The notes under the pieces were generated by a model. It was not told where the DNA came from and did no database searches. It saw only the letters and a program-made list of their open reading frames with translations. Shown here piece by piece: positions 10,085 to 18,954 of a DNA stretch of 64,000 nucleotides (its first letter is position 1; every line of letters starts with the position of its first letter). This stretch comes from Stenotrophomonas sp. BIGb0135. Lineage in GTDB: Bacteria; Pseudomonadota; Gammaproteobacteria; Xanthomonadales; Xanthomonadaceae. Both the position numbers and the translations under genes were made by a program. Where the stretch lies: assembly GCF_024810105.1 (NCBI RefSeq), contig NZ_JANUDX010000003.1:434001-498000 (forward strand), in the 5' to 3' direction.

Positions 10085-11563
10085 ATGTCGGCAGGACACT
10101 TCTCGAGGCCAGGAGCGGTGATGGCCGTGGCGCTGTCGATGGCGTTTGCCAGCCACGCCGCCCCCGCGATTGATCGCGACGCCTGGCGCGGCGATCTGGC
10201 GGTACTGAAGCAGACCCTGCAGAACGACTATGCACACCTGGCCTGGATGGCGTCCGGGCAGAGCGGCGTTGACCTGCCCGCCCTCGAGCGCGATGCACAG
10301 CAGGCCATCACCACGGCCGGCAGCGATGCGCAGGCGGAACAGGCACTGCGCGCGTTCCTGGCCGGGTTTCACGATGGCCACCTGAAACTGCTGGATCGGC
10401 AGGCAACCGAGGCGCCCGCATCGGCCCCCGCCGCAGTGGACCCGCGCACGCTGGAGGCCTCCACAGGCTGCGCGGCGCTGGGCGTACTGGACGAAGGTCG
10501 GCACGACTACAGCGTGCCGCTACAGACCCTGCCCGGCTACCACCCTACGGCCGGCGGCGCCGACCCGGCATTGCGCAGTGGGGTCGTCGCGCTGCCGGAT
10601 GGCCACCGCCTCGGCCTGCTGCGCCTGCATGAATTCGATGCGCTGCGTTACCCCGGCCTGTGCCACCGCCTCTGGGGGCAACTGCGGCATGCCGACGCAG
10701 TGAACGACATGCGGGCCACGTTGAGTGACGCGTGGGTGGCCGAGATCGCCGCGACGCTGCGGCGCTTCCAGCAGCAGGGCGTGGATGCGGTGCTGGTGGA
10801 TGTGGGCACCAACCCGGGCGGCGACGACAGCGGCGACACGCTCACGCGCCTGTTCAGCGGCTCGCCGGTGCAGTCGGCGCCGCTTTGGGTCAGCCAGTCC
10901 GCGGCCGGGCGCGACTACCTGCAGGAGCAGTACGAGCGCATCGACGATGCCCTGCGCCGCCATCATCCCGACGCAGGCGCGCGTCCGCTGCTGGTCCAGC
11001 AGCGCGACCGCTTCGCCGCGTCCCTGCGCGCCACGCAGGCGCCGCCCTGCGACATGACGTGGGTGTGGCAGTCATCGCGCGACTGGCAGGCCCTGCCCTG
11101 CCGGCGCCTGGTCGCCGCCGGCAGCTCGGGCGGTCCCCTTGCCACCCCGGCGGTGGACCGCATCAATGATTTCCTGATTGCCCACCGGCTGGACTGGGCC
11201 CAGGACCTGCGCCGGCACTGGGCAGCCTGGCAAGGGCCGGTGTATGTGCTCACCGATGCGAAGACCGTCTCCTCGGCGGAAATGTTCGCCGCACGGCTGC
11301 AGGACAACCACATCGCACGCGTGGTCGGGAGCACGACCGGCGGCTACGGCTGCGGCTTCATGAGTCCACCACCAGCCCGCACCTTGCCGCACTCGAAGCT
11401 GCGCATACGCATCCCGAACTGCGTGCGGCTGCGCGCCGATGGCAGCGACGAAGTGGCCGGCATCTCACCGGACCTGCCCATCGACACGCGCACCGATGAA
11501 TCGGCCCGCGCCCGCGCGCAGCGGGTGCTGGATGCGGTAAGCGTGGACCTGGCCCGGCACTGA
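10085..11563 (+). CDS. Exported S41 family peptidase
   Basis: 492 aa with a signal peptide (cleavage after SHA). The N-terminal helical region has the tail-protease-like FLAGFHDGHLKL. The C-terminal half is the S41 catalytic core: VDVGTNPGGDDSGDT, then YVLTDAKTVSSAEMFAARL, where the serine before AE is the expected nucleophile, then GSTTGGYGCG. No PDZ domain is evident. The start at 10085 has AGGGAG before it. Two Cys-containing inserts (DMTWVW to PCRRL) suggest periplasmic disulfides. Substrate unknown; it stands alone between unrelated genes. Confidence 0.88.
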   Translation: MSAGHFSRPGAVMAVALSMAFASHAAPAIDRDAWRGDLAVLKQTLQNDYAHLAWMASGQSGVDLPALERDAQQAITTAGSDAQAEQALRAFLAGFHDGHLKLLDRQATEAPASAPAAVDPRTLEASTGCAALGVLDEGRHDYSVPLQTLPGYHPTAGGADPALRSGVVALPDGHRLGLLRLHEFDALRYPGLCHRLWGQLRHADAVNDMRATLSDAWVAEIAATLRRFQQQGVDAVLVDVGTNPGGDDSGDTLTRLFSGSPVQSAPLWVSQSAAGRDYLQEQYERIDDALRRHHPDAGARPLLVQQRDRFAASLRATQAPPCDMTWVWQSSRDWQALPCRRLVAAGSSGGPLATPAVDRINDFLIAHRLDWAQDLRRHWAAWQGPVYVLTDAKTVSSAEMFAARLQDNHIARVVGSTTGGYGCGFMSPPPARTLPHSKLRIRIPNCVRLRADGSDEVAGISPDLPIDTRTDESARARAQRVLDAVSVDLARH

Positions 11564-11574
11564 CACGCGGCGTG

Positions 11575-12465
11575 TCAGTCAACCGTGCAGGGCGCGTCGC
11601 GCATCGGATGCGGCAGCACTTCGATGGAATGCTCGGCCAACTGCGCCAACACCGCTTCCGGGCCACGCTGGCTTCGCCAGCCCAGGCCGATGCTGGCCGC
11701 GGTGGCATCGTGGATGCGGTCGATCACCGGCAGCGCCCAGCCGCGGCGATCGTACTCGGCCAGCCACTGCGGGCAGCGTCGCGCCAGCACCACGCGCGGC
11801 TCAGTCACCAGCCGTTCGCAGTCTTCCGGGCCAAACGGCGTGGCGCCGCTGACGATATAGCGCTGGAACATCGGGCCGGTGTTGTGCAGCGCCGCCGCAT
11901 GCGCGTCGGCCACGTCGCGCACGTCGATGCCGCGGTGCAGGCGGTACAGCAGCAGGCGCTCGGCCGTCTCCGGGAAGCAGCGCGACATGCGGATCACCCG
12001 CACCTGGAACCCCGGGCTGGCCGCCTCCTGCAACCACTGCTCGGCCGCCAGCTTGGAACGGTGGTACACCGTGCGCGGCAGCGGCGTCGTGCGTTCGTCG
12101 ATCCAGGTGCAGCGCCCCGGCACGATGGCATGGCCATACAACGCGGTGGTGCTGGTGAAGACGAAGCGCGACACCCCGGCCTCGCGCGCCAACATCGCCA
12201 GCGAGCGCGTGCCTTCGACATTGACGCGTTGGAATTCGCTGTCCGGGACCAGCCCGACGTGCGGCGCATGCAGCGCCGCCGAGTGGATCACCGCGTCCAC
12301 CCCGACCAGCGCGCTGCGCAGTGCCCGCGCGTCGGTGATGTCGGCCACGTGCCGGGTGGTGTTGAAGGGGTTGCGGTCGACCCCCACCACCTCGTGCCGT
12401 GCGGCCAGCGCGCCGAAGATCGCGCGCCCGACCCGGCCTGAACTTCCTGTCAGCAGAATCTTCAC
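11575..12465 (-). CDS. NAD(P)-dependent epimerase/dehydratase (extended SDR)
   Basis: 296-aa extended short-chain dehydrogenase. The Rossmann glycine motif TGSSGRVG is at the N-terminus; DITDA, then VDAVIHSAA follow; the catalytic YHRSK (YxxxK) lies near residue 134, preceded by the STTALYG serine region. Family members act on nucleotide sugars or related polyols; the exact substrate cannot be read. The stop is 12 bases from the stop of the convergent S41 gene. Confidence 0.88.
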   Translation of the reverse strand: MKILLTGSSGRVGRAIFGALAARHEVVGVDRNPFNTTRHVADITDARALRSALVGVDAVIHSAALHAPHVGLVPDSEFQRVNVEGTRSLAMLAREAGVSRFVFTSTTALYGHAIVPGRCTWIDERTTPLPRTVYHRSKLAAEQWLQEAASPGFQVRVIRMSRCFPETAERLLLYRLHRGIDVRDVADAHAAALHNTGPMFQRYIVSGATPFGPEDCERLVTEPRVVLARRCPQWLAEYDRRGWALPVIDRIHDATAASIGLGWRSQRGPEAVLAQLAEHSIEVLPHPMRDAPCTVD

Positions 12466-12559
12466 TGTGTGGGACTTGGTCAGCGCCCGGGAGCTACCGG
12501 GATGGCTCGATTGTAGCCATAGTCGGCCGCCAGGGAGTACGCCACGCCGCGCCCCGCGG

Positions 12560-12997
12560 TCAGTCGCCGTCGGTGCCGGTTACCCGGAGCACATGCCTGG
12601 AGCCGGCATTCTCGATGGCAGTACACACCGCCGCCCGGGCGTTCACGTCGCCAATGGCGACACGGACCTCGATGACCGGGTTGACGAACAGGTGCTTGAG
12701 CCGCGTGCGAAACGGCACTGGGCGCTTGAACCTGCCGGCCGTGATGAAAAACCGGACGAATCCTTCCCACAGCTTCGCCGCGTGCTCATGCTTTTCCAGC
12801 GCGGCGGCCACCAGGTCGATCTGGACCAGATGGGCAGGCAGCGGCAGTTGATCGGGTTCCCAGTCATCACTGTTCCCGACCGCCGCGATGGACACGCCCT
12901 CCCTGCGCGTGTCCAGGACAAGAACGTTGCCAAACCGGCAGAGCGTCTCGCCGTCCTCGGATTCCAGTCGCGTATGCGTGCGGCCGATTCTGATCAT
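12560..12997 (-). CDS. Hypothetical cytoplasmic protein
   Basis: 145 aa if started at MIRIGR (12997). No signal peptide or membrane segment. It has a mixed alpha/beta look with a central run LVQIDLVAAALEKHEHAAKLWEGFVRFF. No family is recognised. There is no clear ribosome-binding site; the frame runs upstream through a short palindrome that also occurs at 14.2 kb, so the start is uncertain. The basic stretch GRFKRPVPFRTRLK might contact nucleic acid or membrane. Confidence 0.55.
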   Translation of the reverse strand: MIRIGRTHTRLESEDGETLCRFGNVLVLDTRREGVSIAAVGNSDDWEPDQLPLPAHLVQIDLVAAALEKHEHAAKLWEGFVRFFITAGRFKRPVPFRTRLKHLFVNPVIEVRVAIGDVNARAAVCTAIENAGSRHVLRVTGTDGD

Positions 12998-13023
12998 GGT
13001 CTGTGAACCAACGTCCGTTTGGT
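12991..13023. repeat. Copy A of a 33-bp dispersed repeat
   Basis: 33 bases from TGATCATG to the imperfect palindrome AACCAACGTCCGTTTGGT. The last 18 bases are identical to copy B at 14175-14207, as are the first eight; 28 of 33 positions match. It spans the proposed start codon of the hypothetical gene at 12560-12997. Confidence 0.7.
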
Positions 13024-13135
13024 TGAGGCAGCAGACTAGCACCATCGTCGCGGGCGATCGACCAAGCCGCACATTGCCCGGCGGGAGCAGCTCGCCTACG
13101 CTCCCGACTCGCTTTCCTCCAGGAACCTCTCGACC

Positions 13136-14008
13136 ATGCAAGCACGCTTGCCCGGGACCGCGCCGCGCGCCCTCCCGGTTGCTCGACCAGGCGCGCAGCG
13201 CTGGCGCCGTCGCATCGCCGGCTGGGTCGTATCCGGCGCGCTGGCCCTGCTCGCCGGCCCGGCGGCCGCGGACGCACTCGACGATGCCGGCGTGGCCCAG
13301 GAACGCGCGCTGCTGCAGTTCCGGCTGCTGGTGCTGGAGGCCGGGGATGCGGGTGCCGTGGCGCGGCTGGCCCGCCAGGACGCGATGGACCTGCTGGCAC
13401 GCATCGCCGACCGGCGCGGCCTGCTGGAGCAGGTCACGTATCGGCCGGAAGACCTCGACCGCTTGATGGGCATATGCCGACGCGCCCAGGACGCCAACAA
13501 CCAGCTGTTCCAGCTTGGGGTACCGACGGCCCCCGCCCCCGGGCAACTGCATGAGGCTTTTGCGGTCCGCGTGGAAGAGGAGATGGAACGCAACCGGCTG
13601 CGCTTCCAGCCGCAGCTCACCGTGACGCTGCCGTTCGTGATGCGCTGCTCTGCGATCATGCCGCGACTGTTGGAGCAGGTTGTCGACGCCCGGGCGAAAC
13701 AGGACCTCGCGGAGAGCGAGCGCATCGACCCGGCCCCGATGCGGGCCGGCGTCCAGCGCGGGTACCTGGGGGTGCTACGCATGATCGATGTCCCCGGCTA
13801 CGGCCCCGACCTGAAGCAGGCATTGGCGACGGCACTGGCCGATACCGCCGACGCCACCGCACGCATGCTGAGCGTGCCGCAGCGCCAGGCCATCGCCGAG
13901 CGCCTGGACGCCAGCGCGGCGGCAGCCGAGGTGGCGCAGCAGGCGCACCTGCGCAAGGCCGCGGCCATCTTCCACGCCGCGCCCTGCAACGCGCTGTGCC
14001 AGATGTGA
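13136..14008 (+). CDS. Hypothetical exported helical protein
   Basis: 290 aa. An Arg-rich start precedes a hydrophobic signal segment (GWVVSGALALLAGPAAA, residues about 29-46). The mature part is Ala/Leu/Arg-rich and almost entirely helical by eye, with three Cys (ICRRAQ; CSAIM; a C-terminal CNALCQM). No family recognised. Good coding character: no alternative frame explains it, and it follows the upstream region with normal spacing. Possibly periplasmic. Confidence 0.6.
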   Translation: MQARLPGTAPRALPVARPGAQRWRRRIAGWVVSGALALLAGPAAADALDDAGVAQERALLQFRLLVLEAGDAGAVARLARQDAMDLLARIADRRGLLEQVTYRPEDLDRLMGICRRAQDANNQLFQLGVPTAPAPGQLHEAFAVRVEEEMERNRLRFQPQLTVTLPFVMRCSAIMPRLLEQVVDARAKQDLAESERIDPAPMRAGVQRGYLGVLRMIDVPGYGPDLKQALATALADTADATARMLSVPQRQAIAERLDASAAAAEVAQQAHLRKAAAIFHAAPCNALCQM

Positions 14009-14174
14009 CGCGGGCCGGCCACACTGGCGGCCGATAGCGTGCGCCGTGGCTGTGCTGGCCTTCCGGCGCGAGGTTGCGCAGCCCCTCCGGGGGCATCTCC
14101 GCGGCGAAAACGTTGCCGCCGCGCTACGACGCCTGACCGGCTTCCGATTCGATGCATGCCCGTGCAACCGGGGC

Positions 14175-14207
14175 TGATCATGCGCAGCAAACCAACGTCC
14201 GTTTGGT
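14175..14207. repeat. Copy B of the 33-bp dispersed repeat
   Basis: Matches copy A at 12991-13023 in 28 of 33 positions, same orientation. It lies in the 280-bp gap between two unknown exported-protein genes, where no other feature was found. Confidence 0.7.
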
Positions 14208-14290
14208 CGACGCGGGAGACCCGCGACGGGCGCGGGCACCAAAAGCGGAGTTTAATGACGGCTGGACACTCTCTACACGGAACGTAGCCG

Positions 14291-15118
14291 ATGAAGCCCC
14301 TGCTGCTCGCGCTCTGCCTGCTCAGCCCCGCCGCGCTGGCCTGCACCACCCACCACTTGCCGCTGTCGGGCACGGTCACCGTGCCGAGCTGTTCCCCGGC
14401 GCAGGACCCCACCGGCTGCGTGCCCGCCGGCAGCACCGTGTATGCGTACACCCAGGCGGTGCCCGACCGCGATACGGTGCTCACGATCGCCCTGCAGGCC
14501 AGCCCATGGCGCATGTACGACGCGCAGATGCGCATCCTGTCGGTCGAGGACGTTGCCGCCGCGGCCAGGCCGCAGCTGGTCGGCAAGGTGCAACGCGTCG
14601 AGCTGCTCGGCTCATGGACCGGCGTATCGCCCGCCCCGGGCACGCCATCGCTCGCCAGCCGCGTCTCCACGGCGCTCGGCGGCGTCCCGGTGAGCGGCGA
14701 GGACGGCTTCCTCTGGCTGGCCCAGGACGGCACCCGCCGCACGACGCGTCAGGCGTTCACCCTCCGCGAGGGCGATGGGCCGTACTTCCTGCCGCGGGGC
14801 GCCGACGTGCTGGTCGCCCTTGCCGCCGGCTGGCCGGCCTTCGTGCAGGCGCGTATTCCGGCCGACGACCCCGACCTGCTCATGCGCGCCGCCGCCGGCG
14901 TCGATGTGTTCTTCCTCTGCCCGGACAAGGCCCTGGCCGGCTTCGAGGACGCCGCCGCCAAAGGCAGCGCGATTGCCGCCTACAACGCCGCGTTGATGCG
15001 GCTGGAACGCGGCCACGGCGGCGACCGCACCGCGGCCCTGTTGCTGCTGGAGCGCGGCGCGGCACTCGGCGACGCGCGCTCGCGCGAGCGGCTTGCCAGG
15101 GAACAGGCCGCGAACTAG
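14291..15118 (+). CDS. Hypothetical exported protein, possible lipoprotein
   Basis: 275 aa. The first 18 residues (KPLLLALCLLSPAALAC) form a signal peptide that could be processed as a lipoprotein at the Cys. The next 80 residues look like a beta-rich domain with LVGKVQRVELLGSW. The last 50 residues (AAAKGSAIAAYNAAL ... LLLERGAALGDARSRERL) resemble a single Sel1-type helical repeat. No named family. The gene is followed by a perfect bidirectional terminator at 15172-15198 and then by the tRNA-Lys island. Confidence 0.65.
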   Translation: MKPLLLALCLLSPAALACTTHHLPLSGTVTVPSCSPAQDPTGCVPAGSTVYAYTQAVPDRDTVLTIALQASPWRMYDAQMRILSVEDVAAAARPQLVGKVQRVELLGSWTGVSPAPGTPSLASRVSTALGGVPVSGEDGFLWLAQDGTRRTTRQAFTLREGDGPYFLPRGADVLVALAAGWPAFVQARIPADDPDLLMRAAAGVDVFFLCPDKALAGFEDAAAKGSAIAAYNAALMRLERGHGGDRTAALLLLERGAALGDARSRERLAREQAAN

Positions 15119-15171
15119 CGGACGCGACCCGCACCGCCCGGTCGGCTGGTGAGCTACTGCCTGCGCCTACG

Positions 15172-15198
15172 AAAAAAGCGCCACATGGGCGCTTTTTT
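15172..15198. terminator. Bidirectional intrinsic terminator
   Basis: Perfect 11-bp stem AAAAAAGCGCC / GGCGCTTTTTT with a 5-base loop, giving a T6 tail on either strand. It ends the upstream plus-strand gene. On the minus strand it lies just past the left tRNA-Lys repeat, so it is probably the original terminator of tRNA-Lys before island insertion. Confidence 0.85.
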
Positions 15199-15204
15199 GA
15201 TACC

Positions 15205-15254
15205 GCAATTGGTGGGCCGTGATGGATTCGAACCATCGACCAAAAGATTAAAAG
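15205..15254. repeat. Left attachment-type repeat (displaced tRNA-Lys 3' half)
   Basis: 50 bases identical to 18955-19004. On the minus strand it equals tRNA-Lys from position 32 in the anticodon loop to the CCA end, plus five flanking bases. It has no tRNA 5' half, so it is not a functional tRNA. Confidence 0.92.
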
Positions 15255-15906
15255 GCTCCACATTCACGCCTGAAAATCAATGACATATGCGTCGCATTTT
15301 TTCCGATGCAACCCCGTGGAACCCGCGTTGTAGCGCGGCTGCGGATGCCATTTTTCCGGCGAGCTGCCCGTCCTTCCCCGCCAACACTCCTGTCGATCGA
15401 CAGGGAGCTGCTGCAGCCTTCGGCGGCCAGCAATCCCATCCGAACGGCGGTGGCAGACGCGACTTGGCCAGCCCGTCCGCGCGCGCCGCCTCCCGATACG
15501 CAGTGATCCTGACCGCATGCGGGCCGGTCTGATACCTGACTGCACACATCTTGACTGCGGCGTGGGCCTGATCGAATCTGCTGCAGCGACAGCATGCCAC
15601 ACGAGATCCTTGTGCCAATCCGAGCTGGCCATTCCAGGCGCTGCAGTCTCAGTGACTATGGAGCCAACAAGCCACTGCTAACGCTATTTCTAGATGGAGA
15701 TCGCAAATCGGAGCAAGCAGGAGAGTCCGTAGGAATCCCCCTACTCCGGCGCGTCAATCCTCACCTAAACTAGGAAGGAGGGCTTCCAACGACGCCCACT
15801 TGCTTGACTTTTCACGAATCCGCGGCTCGCCGCATGCGAGCCGCGGAAGGCGACTCGTCGGTCGCCGTCGGACGGGAGCGCGCTCCACGCGCTCCCGTCC
15901 GACGGC
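15255..15906. other. Non-coding or decayed left end of the island
   Basis: About 650 bases with no convincing gene. Several overlapping minus-strand frames exist between 15248 and 15632, but none has recognisable motifs, coding character or a ribosome-binding site. The part from about 15640 to 15780 is visibly AT-richer than its surroundings, with several short stops in every frame. It may be the remains of an integrase or cargo gene; nothing in it proves that. Confidence 0.5.
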
Positions 15907-16907
15907 TCACGGTGTGATGACGATTCGGTTCGCGCTGTTGCCGTCCCCGGCCCGGCTCGCGTTAGCAACCGTACCCGCCGGCCGCGTGCACGTGCTGGTG
16001 TGCTCGACGGCGTTGGTGACGACGCCATTGGCATCGGTCAACGTGGTCCGCCAGCGGAACATCGCGGTCGGCAGCGGCGAGGTGTTCGTGCAGCGGAAAT
16101 TGAAGGTCAGCGGCGAGGGCGTCGCGCTGGTGTAGGTGCCGTTGTAATCGCTGCAGGTCCACCCGGACGCGCACTGGACGATCTTCGTCTGCCGCTTCAC
16201 CGGAAAGGCGGGATTGCCTTGATAGTGAACCGAGGCGGGGATGTTCACCCCTTGCGGCCCGCTGACGCTGGCGAGGCTCAGGATTTTGAAGGACAGCCCG
16301 TAGGCCCACAGGTACTCCTCCATCTCGGCCTCGCACAGCACGCGTTTCACCTGGCCCGCCGGCATGGTCGGGTACATCGGGCAGTTGGAATCGTCGCCGT
16401 GGTCGAATCCCACTGCATGCCCGAATTCGTGCAGGAGCGCGGACTCTCCGTCGAACCGATCCGCTGGAATGGTGGGCGCCGTCGTGCAGATGAGCTGGGT
16501 GACGCCGGGCGTCTGATCCATGCGCTTGCGGTCGACGTAGATGTCGGCGTTGAGATGGTCCCCGTGTTCGGATTGACCGTTGTGCGTGTTTCCATTCCTG
16601 CGCCGGGGGTGACGTTGTCGGCGTCTTCGACGGTGATGTTCGCGTAGTTGAAGGCCTGAGTCTGTTCGCTGACCCGCGGATGGGTCGCCAGACTGTCGGT
16701 GGGCAGGTACAGGTCGGCGCCCACGGCGTTCCAGGCATTGGTCGCGCCGATGGCCGAAAAAATACAGCTCGACACGGAACTGTGGAATCCGACCCGGACG
16801 GACGTCACCTCCCATTGCTGATTAACCGCGGCCGGCGCGGCGTGGGCGAAACCCGCGCACGCGAACAGCCCGCTCGCCAGGGCGGCGCGCAAAAATTCGA
16901 TGTTCAT
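15907..16907 (-). pseudogene. Secreted matrixin-like zinc metalloprotease, frameshifted
   Basis: Two overlapping minus-strand frames make one protein of about 330 aa. The first (from 16907) has an AGGAGG ribosome-binding site, a signal peptide (AALASGLFACAGFAHA) and about 115 further residues to VNPNTG. The second carries DHLNADIYVD, the zinc site LHEFGHAVGFDHGD (HExxHxxGxxH) and a Met-turn-like CPMYPTMP, then a Cys-containing beta-rich C-terminal domain. The frames join if one base is added in the CCCC run at 16560-16563. This is either a true single-base deletion or a homopolymer sequencing error. The start lies 14 bases after the stop of the upstream exported-protein gene, so the two form an operon. 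Confidence 0.75.
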
Positions 16908-16921
16908 GAAGGCCTCCTGCC

Positions 16922-17758
16922 TCAGTGCTGGTCCAGGGAAAACGCGCGGAGCTGCCGCTCGGCCGTCTTGATGTCCTTCGGGTTCGCGCCCGAACGCGCC
17001 GGTTGCGGGCCGGCGAGCAGGGCGCCGCCGTCGGACACTTCATAGATCAGAAACGGCAGCGCGCTGAACGCCGCCTCCGGTTGCTTGCGCGCCTCGGCCG
17101 TCCACTGCTCGTACAGATTCTTCGACAGCGCGAGCAGGTAACGCTTGCCGGGAACGAGAGCGACTTCGGACGACACCTCCATCAGCAGGCCGTCCGGCAT
17201 GAGCCCGGATTTGCGCGCGAGGTACACCGTGTCTCCCGGCGCGCGCGAACCCTTCAACGAGTCGACGACGGTCAGCGGAATCGCCGACAGGAAACCGTCC
17301 AAACGGGTTCGCCCTTGCACGGCCCGCCCGGCGGTGGCGATCACGACCGTGTCGGCCATCGCCATTTGCTCGCCGGGCGAGGCCGTGCCCGAGAAAAATT
17401 TGCGCACGAGCTCGAACAGGTCCACATCGCGTTTGCGATAGGCCGATACATCGGCGGCCGTGAAGCCCAGCGCCGCCAGATCGATCGCGGCCTCGCGCGT
17501 CGCGGCCTGCCGCTGCTCGACGCTCAAGCCGATGACGTGGCCGGTGGCGTCGCGCAATGGCGCCGGCGGTCGCGCGTCGCCCGTCGCGACCAAGGCCTCG
17601 TACGCGCCTTGGCGATCGCGCCGGGACAGGGCTTGTATGCGTTTTTGCTGGTGCGACTGCGCTTGCGCAAGTTCGTTAGCCGGCGCGGCCGAGACGGCGG
17701 CCGGGAGCGAGACGGCGGCGCCGCTCAACAGCGCCAGGAAAACCAAAGTTCGTTGCAT
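16922..17758 (-). CDS. Hypothetical exported protein, operon partner of the metalloprotease
   Basis: 278 aa. The start at 17758 has AAGGAG about eight bases upstream and begins a clear signal peptide (RTLVFLALLSGAAVSLPAAVSA). The N-terminal part is helical; the C-terminal part (from ADTVVIATAGRAV through TVVDSLKGSRAPGDTVYLARKSG and VPGKRYLLALSK) looks like a beta-rich domain seen in other secreted proteins of the family, though I cannot name it. It precedes the metalloprotease by 14 bases, which suggests an inhibitor, chaperone or co-secreted partner; that role is inference. Confidence 0.65.
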   Translation of the reverse strand: MQRTLVFLALLSGAAVSLPAAVSAAPANELAQAQSHQQKRIQALSRRDRQGAYEALVATGDARPPAPLRDATGHVIGLSVEQRQAATREAAIDLAALGFTAADVSAYRKRDVDLFELVRKFFSGTASPGEQMAMADTVVIATAGRAVQGRTRLDGFLSAIPLTVVDSLKGSRAPGDTVYLARKSGLMPDGLLMEVSSEVALVPGKRYLLALSKNLYEQWTAEARKQPEAAFSALPFLIYEVSDGGALLAGPQPARSGANPKDIKTAERQLRAFSLDQH

Positions 17759-18098
17759 ATCACTTTCTCCTTGCGAGGTGTTCGTCCGTACCGTGGACTG
17801 GGGTCGCTGTGCTGAACCGGCGGCCGGACCGCGTCGGCGGTCATTCGTTCGAAGCGAGGCCCCGTGCATGAAGGGCGTGGGCGTTCGACAGTGGCTCCGG
17901 CGAGCATAGCCCGGGACGTTCTCACCCGTGTCGGAGTTTTCCTAGGCGGGCCGTCGGATTAATCCTCCATTGCGGCGAACCGCGACGGGGCGCACCGTTG
18001 GTGCGTGCGACAAGGGACGCACTGCGATGCGCAGGCACGAACGATCGAACTGAACACATCTCACGACGCGAGCCGCGCGGCGAAATAGCCGCGTCCGT

Positions 18099-18701
18099 GC
18101 CGAGCCATTCATTGATAGCGGTCATGCGCGCCTGCAGCGGGGCCAGCTCCATGGCGGCCCAAACCTGTGCCGCCTTGCCGATATCACCAAAGCCGCCAGA
18201 GCTCTGCGCGACGATGCCAAGAAGCTGCGGCTGGACCCGCAGCGCGGTCAGAATGTCGTCGAGGGTGACGTTCTTGATGCCACTGAATTCATCTTTTGCC
18301 GCCACCTCGCTGATGGGAATCAGCTTGATGCCATCCTTCTGGCCACCCGGCGAATGCAGGAACAGGTTGCGGAAGTTGCCCATGCCCTTGGAGTCCTTCA
18401 CCGCCTGCCGTATTGCGTCCACGTCGCCGTCGTTCACGTTCGCGTCGGACAGGTACAGGATGAAGCCGGCGTGGGACCCGTTGTCGTAGTAGCGGCGGCG
18501 GAACAGGGTCGCCGACTCGTTGAGCAGCGCCGACTGCACTGCCGACAGCCATTCGGGCATGCCGTAGATCTCTTGGTCCACGTCGGCGTCGCGAAGCTGG
18601 AAGAGGCTGCCCGGCTTGAACGCGTGTTCCTCGCGGTAGCCGCGGATTTGTAAGAACTCTCCAGGGACCACCCCTCGGCGGACGTACTGCGCCAGCGGCA
18701 C
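18099..18701 (-). pseudogene. P2-type phage portal protein, N-terminally truncated
   Basis: About 200 residues matching the C-terminal half of P2 gpQ-like portal proteins: IYGMPEWLSAVQSALLNE, TLFRRRYYDNGSHAGFILY, KGMGNFRNLF, NVTLDDILTALRVQPQLLGI, and NEWLG at the end. A complete portal has about 340 residues, so roughly the first 150 are missing. After NEWLG the frame continues to 17922 into unrelated sequence. No capsid, terminase or tail genes remain next to it. Confidence 0.82.
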
Positions 18702-18917
18702 AAGTGTTCCAGCGGCGCCCCGATCACAGAGTTCCGACGCTAGTTGAGTCGAAGAGGTTTGCCCTACACGTGCTAAAACATCACGGCCTTGCCGACAGCA
18801 AAAACAATATATCGGGTGGCCACGAATCTGAACCGATGCGGCAGTTTTACGATCAAGATGTGTTGCTCGTGAAACCGCCCCCCAAGCGCTGAATTTTCCG
18901 GCAATTTTTCCGGAGAC

Positions 18918-18942
18918 ACAAAAAAGGCGCCCTGCGGGCGCC
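18918..18942 (-). terminator. Intrinsic terminator of tRNA-Lys supplied by the island
   Basis: On the minus strand a 7-bp perfect stem GGCGCCC / GGGCGCC with a GCA loop is followed by TTTTTT. It lies about 18 bases past the tRNA-Lys CCA end, on the island side of the right repeat. Confidence 0.85.
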
Positions 18943-18954
18943 TAAGTTGTTGAT

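Noticed and set aside
15205-15254. Second tRNA gene
   Set aside because: Only the 3' half from the anticodon loop is present; no 5' acceptor strand or D arm.
15264-15632. Integrase or transposase remnant at the left end of the island
   Set aside because: Checked all three minus-strand frames: none shows the tyrosine-recombinase R...HxxR...Y motifs or a transposase DDE pattern.
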